From NCBI GenBank assembly GCA_015680685.1, contig MNCI01023302.1, positions 100,145-164,144 on the forward strand: a stretch of DNA of 64,000 nucleotides, given 5' to 3'. Source of the stretch: Gnetum montanum. Its lineage: Eukaryota > Streptophyta > Gnetopsida > Gnetales > Gnetaceae. Below are positions 1-10,560 of this stretch, piece after piece. The notes below the pieces were generated by a model that did no database searches, was not told the origin of the DNA, and saw only the letters and a program-made list of their open reading frames with translations. The position numbers and the translations under genes are program-made. Numbering within the stretch: position 1 is the stretch's first letter; each line of letters opens with the position of its first letter.

Positions 1-60
1 CGCAGGGGGTGCGATATCACGGCGGACGCGATATCGCGGCCTATGCAAATCGCGTCTCAT
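1..60. promoter_or_regulatory. GATATC-word cluster, cut by window start
   Basis: Two copies of the self-complementary word GCGATATCRC (at 11-20 and 28-37) lie in a GC-rich patch next to AT-rich DNA. The same words occur upstream of the TATA boxes in the LTRs of elements 1 and 2 and inside those elements. This is probably the edge of another LTR or internal promoter of that family. Orientation and extent cannot be judged because the window starts here. Confidence 0.45.
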
Positions 61-62
61 CA

Positions 63-805
63 CTTAAAAATAATATTAATTATGATACTAATATTACTAT
101 TTTATTACATTTGTATAGATCCAAAGAATCTATTAAACAAATGAACTTGTTCAAAATACATTAGTAGTAATAAATCTTGAGTATCATAGATGTATTAGAG
201 ACTAACACCTCATTGTAGATATATCGAATAGTGAAAATGAACATAGTATAATTATTGAAAACATTAGTAAAAACATTACAAGGTATTTTAGCTAAGATTT
301 CTACAAATTAACTAAATTGGTAATGGTAATGCATAGCATTATAAGGGGTGGGAGGTGTTGAACCTTAAAAATAATATTAATTATGATACTAATATTACTA
401 TTTTATTACATCTGCGAGATCCAAAAAATCTATTAAACAAATGAACTTGTTCAAAATATATTAGTAGCAATAAATCTTGGGTATCATAGATGTGTCAAAG
501 GCTAACACCTCATTGTTGATATATCGAATAGTGAGAATGAACATAGTATAATTATTGAAAACATTGGTAAGAAAATTACAAAGTATTATAGCTAAGATCT
601 TTACAAATTAACTAAATTGGTAATCCTAATGCATAGCATTATAAGGGGTGGGAGGTGTTGAACCTTAAAAATAATATTAATTATGATACTAATATTACTA
701 TTTTATTACATTTGTGTAGAGCCAAAGAATCTATTAAACAAATGAACTTGTTCAAAATACATTAGTAGCAATAAATCTTTTATTGAGTATCATAGATGTG
801 TCTTA
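63..805. repeat. Tandem repeat, about 300-bp unit, 2.5 copies
   Basis: Units start at 63, 364 and 664, each with CTTAAAAATAATATTAATTA; the third stops near 805. Units differ by scattered substitutions. Each full unit ends with GCATAGCATTATAAGGGGTG and GGAGGTGTTG, and contains CTAACACCTCATTGT, the complement of the head of the SINE-like repeat at 5222-5330. No coding frame is visible. The repeat probably arose by unequal exchange of a larger dispersed repeat. Confidence 0.85.
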
Positions 806-1059
806 TAGTCATGCAACTTGAATGTCCCTTCTATATAATTTCATAAAAATAACATTGGTAGCTTACATAGCTCATATAAAGACTAACTAGACATTTATCA
901 TTTTCTTTTGAAGAAATCTATTCTACAACATTCTAATAATATATGTTGTTCATCTTCTACCACTTGCAGCAAACATAATCAACATATTTTATCTTCATAT
1001 TGTTCATTATTTCATCTTCTTGTTTCAACTTGAAGATGGTACGATCACATTCCTACTAA
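806..1059. other. AT-rich spacer, nothing recognised
   Basis: No open frame, repeat or motif that can be supported. It follows the broken third tandem unit and precedes the LTR fragment. Confidence 0.5.
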
Positions 1060-1697
1060 TTAGTGCTCTCATTATTTTTATGATTAAAATATTAATTTCT
1101 AATTAACTATGGAACTAAAAGTAATATAATACTAACCGAAGCGTGAAGCATATGTTCACAATCTTCGTTCATATCCTAAACTTATACTACTATTGCTAGG
1201 TTACCAAATGGTTATTGCTAGACATACCAAGTATCCATTACTATGATTACCAAATGTTAATACGTTATGTTTGGAGTTGCCATACTTACCCAATTATAGA
1301 ATAAAATATTAATTATCTATGCATTGGAAAATAAAATGCATCGTAAAGTAAATTGCTGGAAATAAAGTGAAACTATTCCAAGTGCTGCAATGGAGGGAAT
1401 TAATCTCAATTTTATTTCTAAAATGCTAAAGTGTCTATGTACATCATGCACTCAAATAATTTTCTGTTCAGTTAATTCTATTTATGTTGCAAGCACTCAA
1501 AGGAAAATTTGCCTAAGTCCTACAAAAGAAAACTACAAGAGCTTCACTACTAGAATGACCAAAGGTGCCATAAATGTAGATGGTATGCATATTTATATAG
1601 AAAAAAGACCAAAATGCATCAATGCATCAGATGATGCATGGACGGGGTTGCATCAATGCATGCCCATCAACATAGTAGACTTATTGACTCCTTATCA
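1060..1697 (-). mobile_element. Truncated LTR of the element-3 (Athila-type) family
   Basis: Read on the minus strand from 1697, the sequence aligns by eye with the element-3 3' LTR from its first bases: a TGATAA-like start, GATGGGCATGC, a cluster of GATGCAT words (1609-1670), a TATA box (CTATATAAAT, about 1591-1602), then CATTTATGGCA, a GCACTTGG block and a TTTGGTAACC-like block. Similarity fades near 1060, before the expected TCATCA end. No internal element sequence is seen on either side, so this is a solo or truncated LTR. The open frame crossing it on the plus strand is accidental. Confidence 0.75.
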
Positions 1698-2039
1698 CTT
1701 GGTAGTTTCTAGAATTTTCAAAAGCTAATGGAACTAGACTTAGCCTTAAAATCAAAGTAATTATATCAAACAAAGATGATGAATTTATTCCCTAATAATT
1801 CTAAGATTATTATAATAAAAATGAAATATGCAAACAAACAACAAGTAATTATGGACTTCAAAGCAATAGAATAGTTGAAAGAAAGAATGAATTGATATAA
1901 GAAATAAGTAGATGTTTGTTAAAACATGCATGTTTACCAAATTACTCTTGGAGCCAATTAATACGCACTACATAAATTCACAATAGGTTACTCACTACCT
2001 CAAGTAAGGACAACATGCTACTCACTACATCAAGTAAAG
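1698..2039. other. AT-rich spacer, nothing recognised
   Basis: No coding frame or repeat identified. The right part may include the far-diverged upstream portion of the Copia relic that becomes readable from about 2040. Confidence 0.4.
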
Positions 2040-3735
2040 ACAAATCATCTTTTGAATTATTGTACAAGAGAATTTCCAACTTAGAACACATGAAAGTATT
2101 TGGATGTTTGTGCTATGTAAAAATTTCAAACTAACTACTTGTCAAACTTGAGTACAAAAGTGTTAAGTGCATAGTTTTGGGCTATGACAAAAAAACCAGT
2201 GAGTATAAATGGTATAATATGATTGAAAGAAAATGGTACTCAACTAGGAATGTCAAATTTGTTGAAGACAAGATAGGAATTAAGGAATTCCAACAAGTAA
2301 AAAAATTAGATGTTAAAAAATCAAAGAGTTCTTACCATAAAAAATCATCCTAAAGAATAAATTTTGGATAGCAATTATGAAAAATAAACCCAAAGGTGAT
2401 TATAAACTGCAAGTGGATTTTCAAAACAAAATATAATAAGAAAGGTAAAGTTACTAACTACAAGGCAAGGCAAGATGTAAGAGATTTTAAGTAAAAGAAG
2501 CATATTAATTATGAGGTAGTATTCACATCAATGGCAAGATTTGAAACTATCAAACTCATGATGTCTCTAATAGCCCATAAAGATCCTAAATTGCATCCGA
2601 TGAATGTAAACACAACATTTTTAAATGACAATCTAGAAGAGGACATGTTTGCTTATCAACTAGGAGGCTACATTTAGGAAGGACAAGAGAACAAGATTTG
2701 TAAACTAGAAAAGACACTTTATATATTAAAACAAGCATGTAGAGCTTAGTTTCAAAGAATTAATGATTTTATAATCAATAAAAATTATAAGTCATGTCCA
2801 TTTGAGTCCACATTATATCATAAGCATGATGGTATAGATTTTATTATGATTTCACTTAATGTAGATGATCTAGTTTTCATGGGAGAAAATGATAATTTGA
2901 TTAAAAAGTTAAAAAATAATATGAAGACTGAATTTGAGATGAAATTCATGAGTTTGCTTTAATATTTTCTTGGAATAAAATTTGATTAATTTAAAGGAGG
3001 TCTCAAAATTCATCAACCAAAATTCACAGAATCACTATTTGAGAAGTATGGGTTACAAGATGTGAAACAACAAATGTTCCACGTCATCTAAACATGAAAT
3101 TAACCTTGAAAGATGACATATTATTTGTTAATACATAAAATTATAGAAGCATCATTGGCTCACTTAGAGTTTTTTGTTAAGAAAAATCTAACCTAGAGTT
3201 TGCTACATGTTACCTATTTAGATTCTTGCAAGAGCCAAGAGAGTCCAATTTTAAAGAATTATTACATATGTCAAGGTATGAAAAGTTGACTATATTTGAG
3301 ATTACATTTTATCAAAGGAGATAGAATATCTCATAAATATTTATATGTTTATTGGGCTAAAGATCAAAGTGATAGAAAACCTACTTCAAGAGTAATCATA
3401 TTTCATGCTCCTAATCCTATATATTGGAAGTCAAAGAAGCAAACTTCTATGAGTCTCTTAATGTATGAAGTTGAATTTATTTCCATGGTAGAGCATGTAT
3501 AGAATGTACTTTGGTTGAAGAAGCTATTTGAATAACTTAACTTTGAATTAAATATTTTCATTAATCTACTATATGACAACACAATAGCAATTATTCTATT
3601 AAAAGAGCATGTACTTCATAAGAAATTGAAATGTATTAACATCAAATACTATTTCCTCAATCAAGAAGTCAAGGAGGGTACAATCAAGACAAAGTATGTG
3701 GAGAGAAGTAAAAAAATGCTAATCTCATGATTAAA
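2040..3735 (+). pseudogene. pol: Ty1/copia pol relic (integrase C-terminus, RT, RNase H)
   Basis: Translating across stops and frameshifts gives the usual Copia order. Around 2090-2290 lies the end of integrase, with VFGCLCYVK and a following LGYD block. RT runs from about 2400 to 3090, with a K-W-x-F-K-like start, a KLEKTLYILKQA block near 2700, and VDDLVF at about 2861 in place of the usual YVDD. RNase H spans about 3290-3735, with IYWKSKKQ (about 3418) and EVEFISM in the position of the usual S-T/S-EAEY signature, then a DNTIAI block and a K-RIK-like end. Gag, protease and most of integrase are missing, and no LTR was found. Many stops show long inactivity. The Copia assignment is secure; the sublineage is not. 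Confidence 0.88.
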
Positions 3736-4539
3736 ATCCTACAAACTTACAAAATTGAATTCTTGAATTGTAAGATTGGGATGATAAGGATAAATGAAGA
3801 TGAAGATTCATAAGTGAAGACAAATCAAGAGACTACAAGCAATACAAGTTCTTGTTGATATACTATAAAATTCTTGTTGCCACTTATGAAGTCTCAAGTT
3901 CAAGAGAAGCCAAAGTTATGAATGAAAGTCATGTATCATAGGAAACATTAGTTAAGAATTAGTCAATTTTTGTAAATAAGAATAAAGCCTTGTAATTTTT
4001 ATCTTTTGATTTTAAATTAGGAACCTTAGTAAATCTTTATCTTAATTTATCCTTTTTCCAAGGGTGGCCATCATGCAAAAAGACTAAAAAAAATCCATTA
4101 AAATTTCGTTATTTTAGACTCTTTCCATGAGAAAATACTTTCCAGGTCAAATGTAAATATTGAAAAGCATGTAATTTACTTATAACATGATCTTGTTATT
4201 ATGGGGTTGTTAATTTAATGTTCTATTAAGTTACAAATTTTCTATTTTATATTGAAGCATAGGTAATACATGAACCATAAGAATCATAAAACCATTATTT
4301 CCCAAATATGATTATATTCTAAATTTAATTATAATTCTTAAGTTCTCAGTTATTATTTTTCATCAAGTCTATATCCTCACTAGATATTAATTCTTCCACA
4401 AAAATTCAACGAAATTTGAAAATCTTTCGTTGTTGCCATTCTATCATATTCTTCAAATTGGGTATCAAAATTTGATATTTTTTTATGAATGATTAACACT
4501 ATATGCTTATGTATAAATAATCCTATATCTAGGGCATGT
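3736..4539. other. AT-rich spacer downstream of Copia relic
   Basis: Low-complexity AT-rich sequence without a supportable gene. It may include the remains of the Copia 3' untranslated region and LTR (an AATAAAG poly(A)-like word near 3983), but no LTR partner exists in the window. On the minus strand at 4375-4470 there is a short coding-like patch (FEEYDRMATTKDFQ) that may belong to the relic at 4545-5045. Confidence 0.4.
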
Positions 4540-4544
4540 TACAT

Positions 4545-5045
4545 GATTGAAGCATTAACTAGCTCAACAAGTACAAAATAAGGAGAATAGTACCTTGACA
4601 TAGATAACTTGAATGTTATGTTTTTACATCACATCATTTAGCTTCGACACAAAACTTTGATTATGAGGTAGGTAACCTAAAATTTGAATAAATACATATT
4701 GTGATGTAAGATTAGTAACCAAGGATTCATATACATCATTAGGAAAAACAAAGTCAAGTGCCTTATTTGCATAAATATTACTAGATGAAGGGTTCTCAAA
4801 TTTCTACTCACTAGCTAGTAAATCTATGTTATGAGGATTAATAGAAATTTTTGCATTCATACAAGAAGCAAAACTTTCAACATTGATAAAAGAAATTGGA
4901 AGTAATTTAGAATCCCCAAGGGGGAATGATAAATTATGGAGAAATTAGTTCTACATGAAAAACCCTTGAGATCCACAAAACTTCAAACACTTGGCTAGTG
5001 AAAGAAAATCCTCCAAAGTCAAAAGAAATTTCTTACCCGAGGTTA
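4545..5045 (-). pseudogene. Unidentified gene-like relic with possible intron
   Basis: Minus-strand translation from about 4925 down to 4545 gives some 125 codons with only two stops, in AT-rich DNA where stops should be far more frequent. It reads like an ordinary protein, for example NIYANKALDFVFPNDVYESL followed by VTNLTSQYVFIQ and LGYLPHNQSFVSKLNDV. It does not resemble a retrotransposon domain I know. Upstream, at about 5036-5043, the minus strand has a good donor-like G|GTAAGA, so 4925-5040 may be intron. I do not recognise the family. It could be a decayed host gene fragment, possibly carried by a transposon, or a coincidence. Confidence 0.4.
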
Positions 5046-5221
5046 CCAATGCATAGCATTATAAGAACTATATGATAATTTTTAATGTTCTTTTGATTAC
5101 ATAATTCAATATTTTCTTTTAATAGAATATTTCCTTATTATGAAATTGAAATTGAAATTTTTTACTTACATCCATTGAGATCCCTTGGATTTATTAAACT
5201 AGTTTCATAATTCTTTTTACA

Positions 5222-5330
5222 GATTTTTTTTTTAAATTTATAACTCAATCTTGCTTAGTGGAATCAAACCTATGACCTAGAGTAACCAAGTCAAGACTCA
5301 TACCACTAAGCTAACACCTCATTGTTAAAA
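5222..5330 (-). repeat. tRNA-derived SINE-like repeat
   Basis: On the minus strand, TAGCTTAGTGG (complement of 5303-5313) matches the RNA polymerase III A box, and GGTTTGATTCC (complement of 5260-5270) matches the B box with normal spacing. The element starts near GAGGTGTTAGC and ends in an A-rich tail (T run at about 5222-5233 on the plus strand). This is the standard layout of a plant SINE. It does not form a complete tRNA, so a functional tRNA gene is excluded. The head sequence recurs in the tandem repeat at 63-805. Confidence 0.65.
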
Positions 5331-5984
5331 TTTAATTTTTGATCATTTGAAATTTGAATCTATGACTTTCCACTTGATAAATAAAAATTTTATTATAACT
5401 CTATCTTTATTGAAGAATTATAAATTATAACATGAGCATACAACATAGAAGTTTTTAGATGACTATTTTTTGAAATCGTTCATCATCATTCTAGCCTTGT
5501 CCTAACAATATATTATCAAATAGAATACAATAAAACAAATGTTGAAACCTAGAGGATGAGGCCCTCATTATTTCATTGCAATCCCCAATAATCTATAATT
5601 CTTGATTTATAATTTCACTCTTATTTAATGGGTCATAACTATTTTGTTGTGAAGATGGAATTATACTACCAACTTTGATGTCCATTTATGAAAATTTTTT
5701 TTTACTAAGCACTAAAAATTTGTTTAAAGTTGAAACAAAATCGTTTACATTGAAAGGACAAATAATTGAAGTTGACATACTAGAAAAAAATAAAGATTAT
5801 AATGATTTAGAATTTCCATGATATTCTTTTGCTATGTTATAAAATCTAAAAATATCCTACATAAATAATTATATACCTACAAACTTTGAAAAACCTAGTT
5901 ATTATTATTGTATGCAAAATTCATGAGAGGAAACATCTAGTTTCAACTATCTATACACTATAGGGCACATGCACATAACATATC
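5331..5984. other. AT-rich spacer, no gene supported
   Basis: Highly AT-rich, with stops in all frames. It may hold the decayed 3' part of the minus-strand gypsy element (end of integrase, untranslated region, LTR), but no motif is readable. Confidence 0.4.
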
Positions 5985-8000
5985 CTTGAGAATTTGGTTC
6001 ATCCACTTTGTTTGTCCATTATTCTATAGATGGTATGTTGAACTCAAGTTGAGCCAAGTGCCCATTTCCTTCTTAAACGCTCTCTAGAATTTGGATACAA
6101 ATCTAGTAAATGATATCATAACCTCTCTAGATATGAGGCAAACTCAATTAAGATCCTTGTATTTGAATACATTGTTAGTGCATGGAAAATTAAACTTAAA
6201 AGTTTGATAGATAGTATCCATACCTTAATGATGAAGGACACAACTTGTATTGAAATCTTGAGTTGTGTGAACACCATCAAAATACATGTGTGAGTCAAAA
6301 TCCCCATGTGTCAATGTTGTAATTGGAAGAGGGATTATTTTATTTATTTGGTTCCTTAGGTGGAGGTTGAATGGGCATCATGGAAAGTTTACATAGTGGA
6401 CCTAATGTAAGAACATTCACTATGGCTTAGTCCTTAATAGAATATTAAGCAAGATAGGATAAATCAAACCTGGTGAGGAGCGTTTTCCATTTGGCCATGT
6501 GATTATTATCATAAGGGTTGGTATTGATAGATCGTGAAACATTGTTTTGATAGATTACGTGAACCTTTATACCTAATAAGTAGTGTCTCCATTTATTAAG
6601 AGAAAAGACAAAGCCTAAACATGATTTTTCTATGTCCATATAGTGCATTTCATAGTCAAAAAAGGGATGAGAGATGTAGTAGATAGGAAGATTCATACCA
6701 TCTTCATTTCATTGGTAAAGCATGGAAATAATGGAGTAATTAGACTTAGAGAGATAGGGGCAAAAAGGTAGATTGAATTAAGGGGAATGAATGACTAAAA
6801 TGTTGATAAGAACATGCTTGATCATATCAAAGGCCTTTTGATACTTTGAATCCTAGTTGAAAATAGTGGATATCTTAAGAAGATGAGAAAATGGATGGAA
6901 CTACTTGCTTAGGTTGCATATGAAACAATGAATGAATTGAAATCTACCTTGTAAGATATGCTTGTCTTTTAGGCACTTAGGTTGTGGAAGGCTCATGATT
7001 CTCTTAACTTTATCAAGGTCTACTGTAATACTATTAGTTGAAACTAGGAATCCTAGTATTTTTCTTGTTCCTACACCAAAGATACATTTTTTAAAGCTGA
7101 CTTGGAAACTATACTTATTACATTGGGTTAAGACTACATCTAGATCCATAGGGTGATCAATTTCTATGATGAACTTGATAGTTAAATCATCCACATAATC
7201 ATTAATAATTTTAAACATCATGTTATTAAAGATGAAGGTCATAGCTCTTTGGTATGTTGCTCTAAATTTCTTAAGTCAAAAAGCCATCTTTGCATAGAAA
7301 AAGATTCCCCATGGGATTATAAAAGTGGTGAAACGTTGATGTTCTAGGTTGATTTAAATTTGAATGTATCCTAAAAAGAAATTCATAAAACTAAGTAAAG
7401 CATGACCCACCATTGTATCTATAAGTTGGTTAATGCTAGGTAATGGGAAGTCATCCATTAGCATTACTTTGTTGATATCATAAAAATTAATGCATATCCT
7501 AATAGTTCCATTCTTATTTGGCACAATGACCATGTTGGATACCTAATCTAAGTAGTCTATGGGATATATGAAATTTGCATTATAGAGCTTTGTGATCACA
7601 TCCTTAATGGCCAAGGCTAAGTTAAGTTTGATTTTTAGGGCTTTTTGTTTGACAGGCTTGGACCCTCTTTGAGAATGATGTTATGTTGCATCCAATTTGG
7701 ATCTAAACAAGACATGTCATAGCCCTAGGCAAAGGTAATAGAATTTTTTCTAACTATTGCTAGGATTTATTTCTTGATATTATTAGGTACATTTTCCCCT
7801 ACTTAAAGGATCTTTTCTTCATTTTGGTGATTATTAATGGCTAATTCAATGAGAGTATCATTGCTTAGGATAGGTTCACAGTTCAAGAAGGGAAGGTTAG
7901 CTTAGGAGATTAAGTCTATCTTGATTATGTCTAAGATTTGAGATGTAGATTCTAAGGGAACTAAAAGATCTAAGGGAGATAAATTAATTAAATTCCTTAT
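5985..8000 (-). pseudogene. pol: Ty3/gypsy pol relic, Tat-type with dual RNase H
   Basis: Minus-strand domain order, from high to low coordinates. Protease-RT linker near 7720-7660, with a GYDMSCLD block like the conserved DMPGL segment of Tat elements. RT from about 7620 to 6900: IRICINFYDINK, DDFPLPSI, a decayed MPFGL-like block, then YVDD (about 7190) and CIFGV. Gypsy RNase H 6720-6445, with IYYISHPFFDYEMHY and IEKSCL. Then a second, archaeal-type RNase H (about 6300-6133), with MYFDG and CTNN. An integrase core fragment follows at 6110-5985, with GTWLNLSSTYH. The second RNase H places it in the Tat group. Sequence between that domain and the integrase core is deleted. Several frameshifts and stops. 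Gag is not readable. Confidence 0.85.
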
Positions 8001-9389
8001 TGAGAGACTTGATGATTTATCCATGGATCCCATCCAAGATGAGAGGTTCATGTAGTCAATGAACAATGGCAGGATCTATAGTTTATAGGCATGAGAAGAA
8101 AGGATGGCTACATAGAAAAAGAATGGAAAATCCCAAAGATAGAAATTTACAACTTACATGCTAAAGAAAAGATAGTTAGAAGATTTTACAAGGCACAAGA
8201 GAGGGAGAGAACATTTTTTTATGTTTTTGGGCTATAAAGTTAGTTTTTATTTGCAATTGTGCATTTGAGAATGTGCAAGATCCACATGGATAAGATAAAC
8301 TATGTCCCAAGACATGCTAGGATGTTATAGGGTAATTTTAGGGTCACAACCTAGGCATCACATGGGAGATTGACGTAGTGATGTAGATTTTGCATTAGCA
8401 TCCCTTGGGAACACATGGTCCCATGTTAGCTAGGGGTGGGGACCCTTGTACTTGCATTGAGAGAAGAAAAAAGTAAAATTGAAGAAAAGGAATAGTAAAA
8501 AGACAAGAGGAAATAAAAGTAATGAAGAAGGAAAAAGAGAATCATTTTGGCATTTTGGACTTTTTAAGTTTAAGAGGGAAAGAGAGGTTGGTGTTGGTGA
8601 TGTGAAAGATGGTGTTGCATGGAAAGAAGAGGAAGAATACATGTGGTAAGAGAGCAAGTGGATCCCATTAGGGAAGTGTGCAAGCATGGCTAGGAGTGCC
8701 AAGGAGGAAGTTTCATCAGTATCTCATCTTTTGCACAAGGAATGAGGTAGGTAGAGGTAGAGCATAGGGAAGAAGGATGCTTGTGTAGTGGTTGCTTGCG
8801 ACATCTACAACAGTGCATGCTACTAGTACCCTTTACACTATGTAGTGTAGTACACCATGGCACTAACACATGCTAGCATTGTTAGAAAATAAGAAGGTCA
8901 TGGGGTGAGGAAAAGAAGGAAAAATAAAAGGGGGTAAAATCTAAAATAGAGTTTTGTATAGCTAAAAATAGGCAAAGAGAAGGTATAAATCTATCTTTAG
9001 GGAGGATAGATCGAGGCCCATGAGTGTTGGCCATGGAGGGGATGACCATCCATGATGTTCAAAAGTGAAAATTGATGAATCTTTGATTGAGGGCATACTA
9101 GATGAGGGTTTTCAAATGAGAAAGGATAGGGTATAAATTTTGAGATAAGGAGAGAGATAGAGGATCGGTAAGCAGAGGAAACATTGGCAACTACTAGGAC
9201 AGTGGGTGTTGCTAGGGTGGCACAAGTGTTGTGTGCATGGAGGAAGGGATGACACTATTTTATCTTTAATGTTATTTCTAGGTAGGGAGAAGTAGAAGGT
9301 GTAGAACACCTAATGGCTATTGGTTGCAAGGGGCCATTGTTGGTTGTTATTTTTCTTTTAAATTTTTTATTAACACAGGGGGTTGCCAA
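8001..9389. other. Purine-rich DNA, possible 5' region of the Tat-type relic
   Basis: The plus strand is strongly purine-rich, especially 8440-8680 and 8890-9290. Open frames on the minus strand there (8430-8702 and 9112-9309) are S/L/F-rich low-complexity artefacts. Because the gypsy relic reads leftward from 8000, this stretch would be its gag, leader or LTR, but no domain can be read. Near 8815-8880 a self-complementary patch (ACACTATGTAGTGT) is present. Confidence 0.35.
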
Positions 9390-9414
9390 GGGGGGGGGGG
9401 GGGGGGGGGGGGGN
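9390..9414 (+). repeat. 24-base G run ending in an N
   Basis: A homopolymer of 24 G is directly followed by the only ambiguous base of the window (N at 9414). This is most simply a sequencing or assembly artefact at a G tract. The short open frame through it, rich in glycine, is not a gene. Confidence 0.9.
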
Positions 9415-9769
9415 TTGGTTTGGTTGGGGAAGAAAAAAAGATGTTTGTGGATGGCTATTGGGCACTAGGAAATGGTTGGTATGAGAATACATGCAAGCTT
9501 ACACTCACAAGCACAAAAAAAGCATGAAGTGTGATTATAGTGCAAGGTTTTTTTGTGAATAAAGGAGGGGGACAAGCGATATGACACACATGCCAGACAT
9601 GTCACCAGCATGTGGCACCAACATACATCTGACACCACCATGTAATTCATAGTGACTACTATCATGCCAGTATGTTGCCGCATGTCATGATAAGGCTTTT
9701 CCTAGTTGCAATTTAGCACGGCTTGATTTTACCTAGGAATAAGAAGACAAAGAGTAAGTATTCTACATA
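9415..9769. other. Spacer with CATG-rich word cluster
   Basis: At 9580-9690 the words GACATG, CATGTC, CACCANCATG and ACACCACCATG recur within about 110 bases, on both strands. This resembles the self-complementary word clusters of the LTR promoters elsewhere in the window. No clear TATA box follows on either strand, so a promoter is only a possibility. It could be the U3 of the minus-strand Tat-type relic. Confidence 0.3.
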
Positions 9770-10560
9770 GGTAGAAGGTTTGGAAGAGGTAGATTTTGCC
9801 CAAGTGTTGGGAAAAATCACAAATTTGTCTAAGTACTAGGGAAGATACCAACATTAAAAAAAAAGTTTCTAAGTCCTAAGAGGAGAGAGGGGAAAGGAAC
9901 TAAAATTTATCTAAGTATATCAAGGTAAGGAGAAAAAACCAAAACTTAACTAAGTATTAGGAGGCTTAGGAAAGATACAAAGTTAACTAAGTGCTAGTTA
10001 CAAAGGGAAAAAAACCAAAAACTAAAATTTGTTGAAGTACTAAGAGGAACTAAAATCAAAAATTTATGCTAAGTCCCAAGGGACTATAAGAAAAATAAAA
10101 AGTTTCCAAAGTATTGGGTGTAACTAACATTAATCTAAGTGTTAAGAGAGGAGAGGAGCTAAAACCAAAATTTAGTTAAGTATGGGAGAGGGAGGGGGTG
10201 AGTAAATTTTTTCTAAGTCTAGTGATAAGAAATTGAAAAGTTTTTTTTCAAAGTGTTGGAACTACATGAGGGTAAAATTTGACTAAGTATGAAAACCTAC
10301 TAGATGAAAAATTTAGCTAAGTATATGAAGATGAGAGCCAAAATTTTCACCAAGTGTTGAAGACTTGATGCATAAAAGTTTGGCTAGGAATGAAAAAGGG
10401 AAAACTTGAAATTCAACTAAGTGGGAAGAGTATAAGGCCAAAATTTAGTTTAGTATTAGATGAGAGAAGTAGAACCCAAAATCAAGTGTTCGTGTAGGGA
10501 AAAAAATTATAATTGTTAAGGAAGATGTGAGGGAAAAAATGTCCAAGTATTAAAACTAGT
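9770..10560 (+). repeat. Degenerate CTAAGT minisatellite, units about 35-60 bp
   Basis: The core AAATTTARCTAAGTRYTAGG recurs, with variation, more than fifteen times between 9800 and 10560, spaced irregularly by purine-rich filler (GGAGAGGARCTAAAACC). The array is old. Isolated copies of the core occur at 17745, 22540 and 22580, and a related array in reverse sense (ACTTAGCATTTTT) is in the leader of element B at 58985-59165. It is noncoding. It probably belongs to the untranslated part of a gypsy element. Confidence 0.8.

Noticed and set aside
1390-1728. 112-codon plus-strand ORF
   Set aside because: It runs antisense through an Athila-type LTR fragment; composition and position are explained by the LTR.
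5222-5330. Functional tRNA gene
   Set aside because: A and B boxes are present, but acceptor and anticodon stems do not form; A-rich tail and dispersed head copy indicate a SINE.
8430-9309. Serine/leucine-rich minus-strand ORFs as secreted proteins
   Set aside because: Low-complexity translation of purine-rich DNA; no conserved motif.
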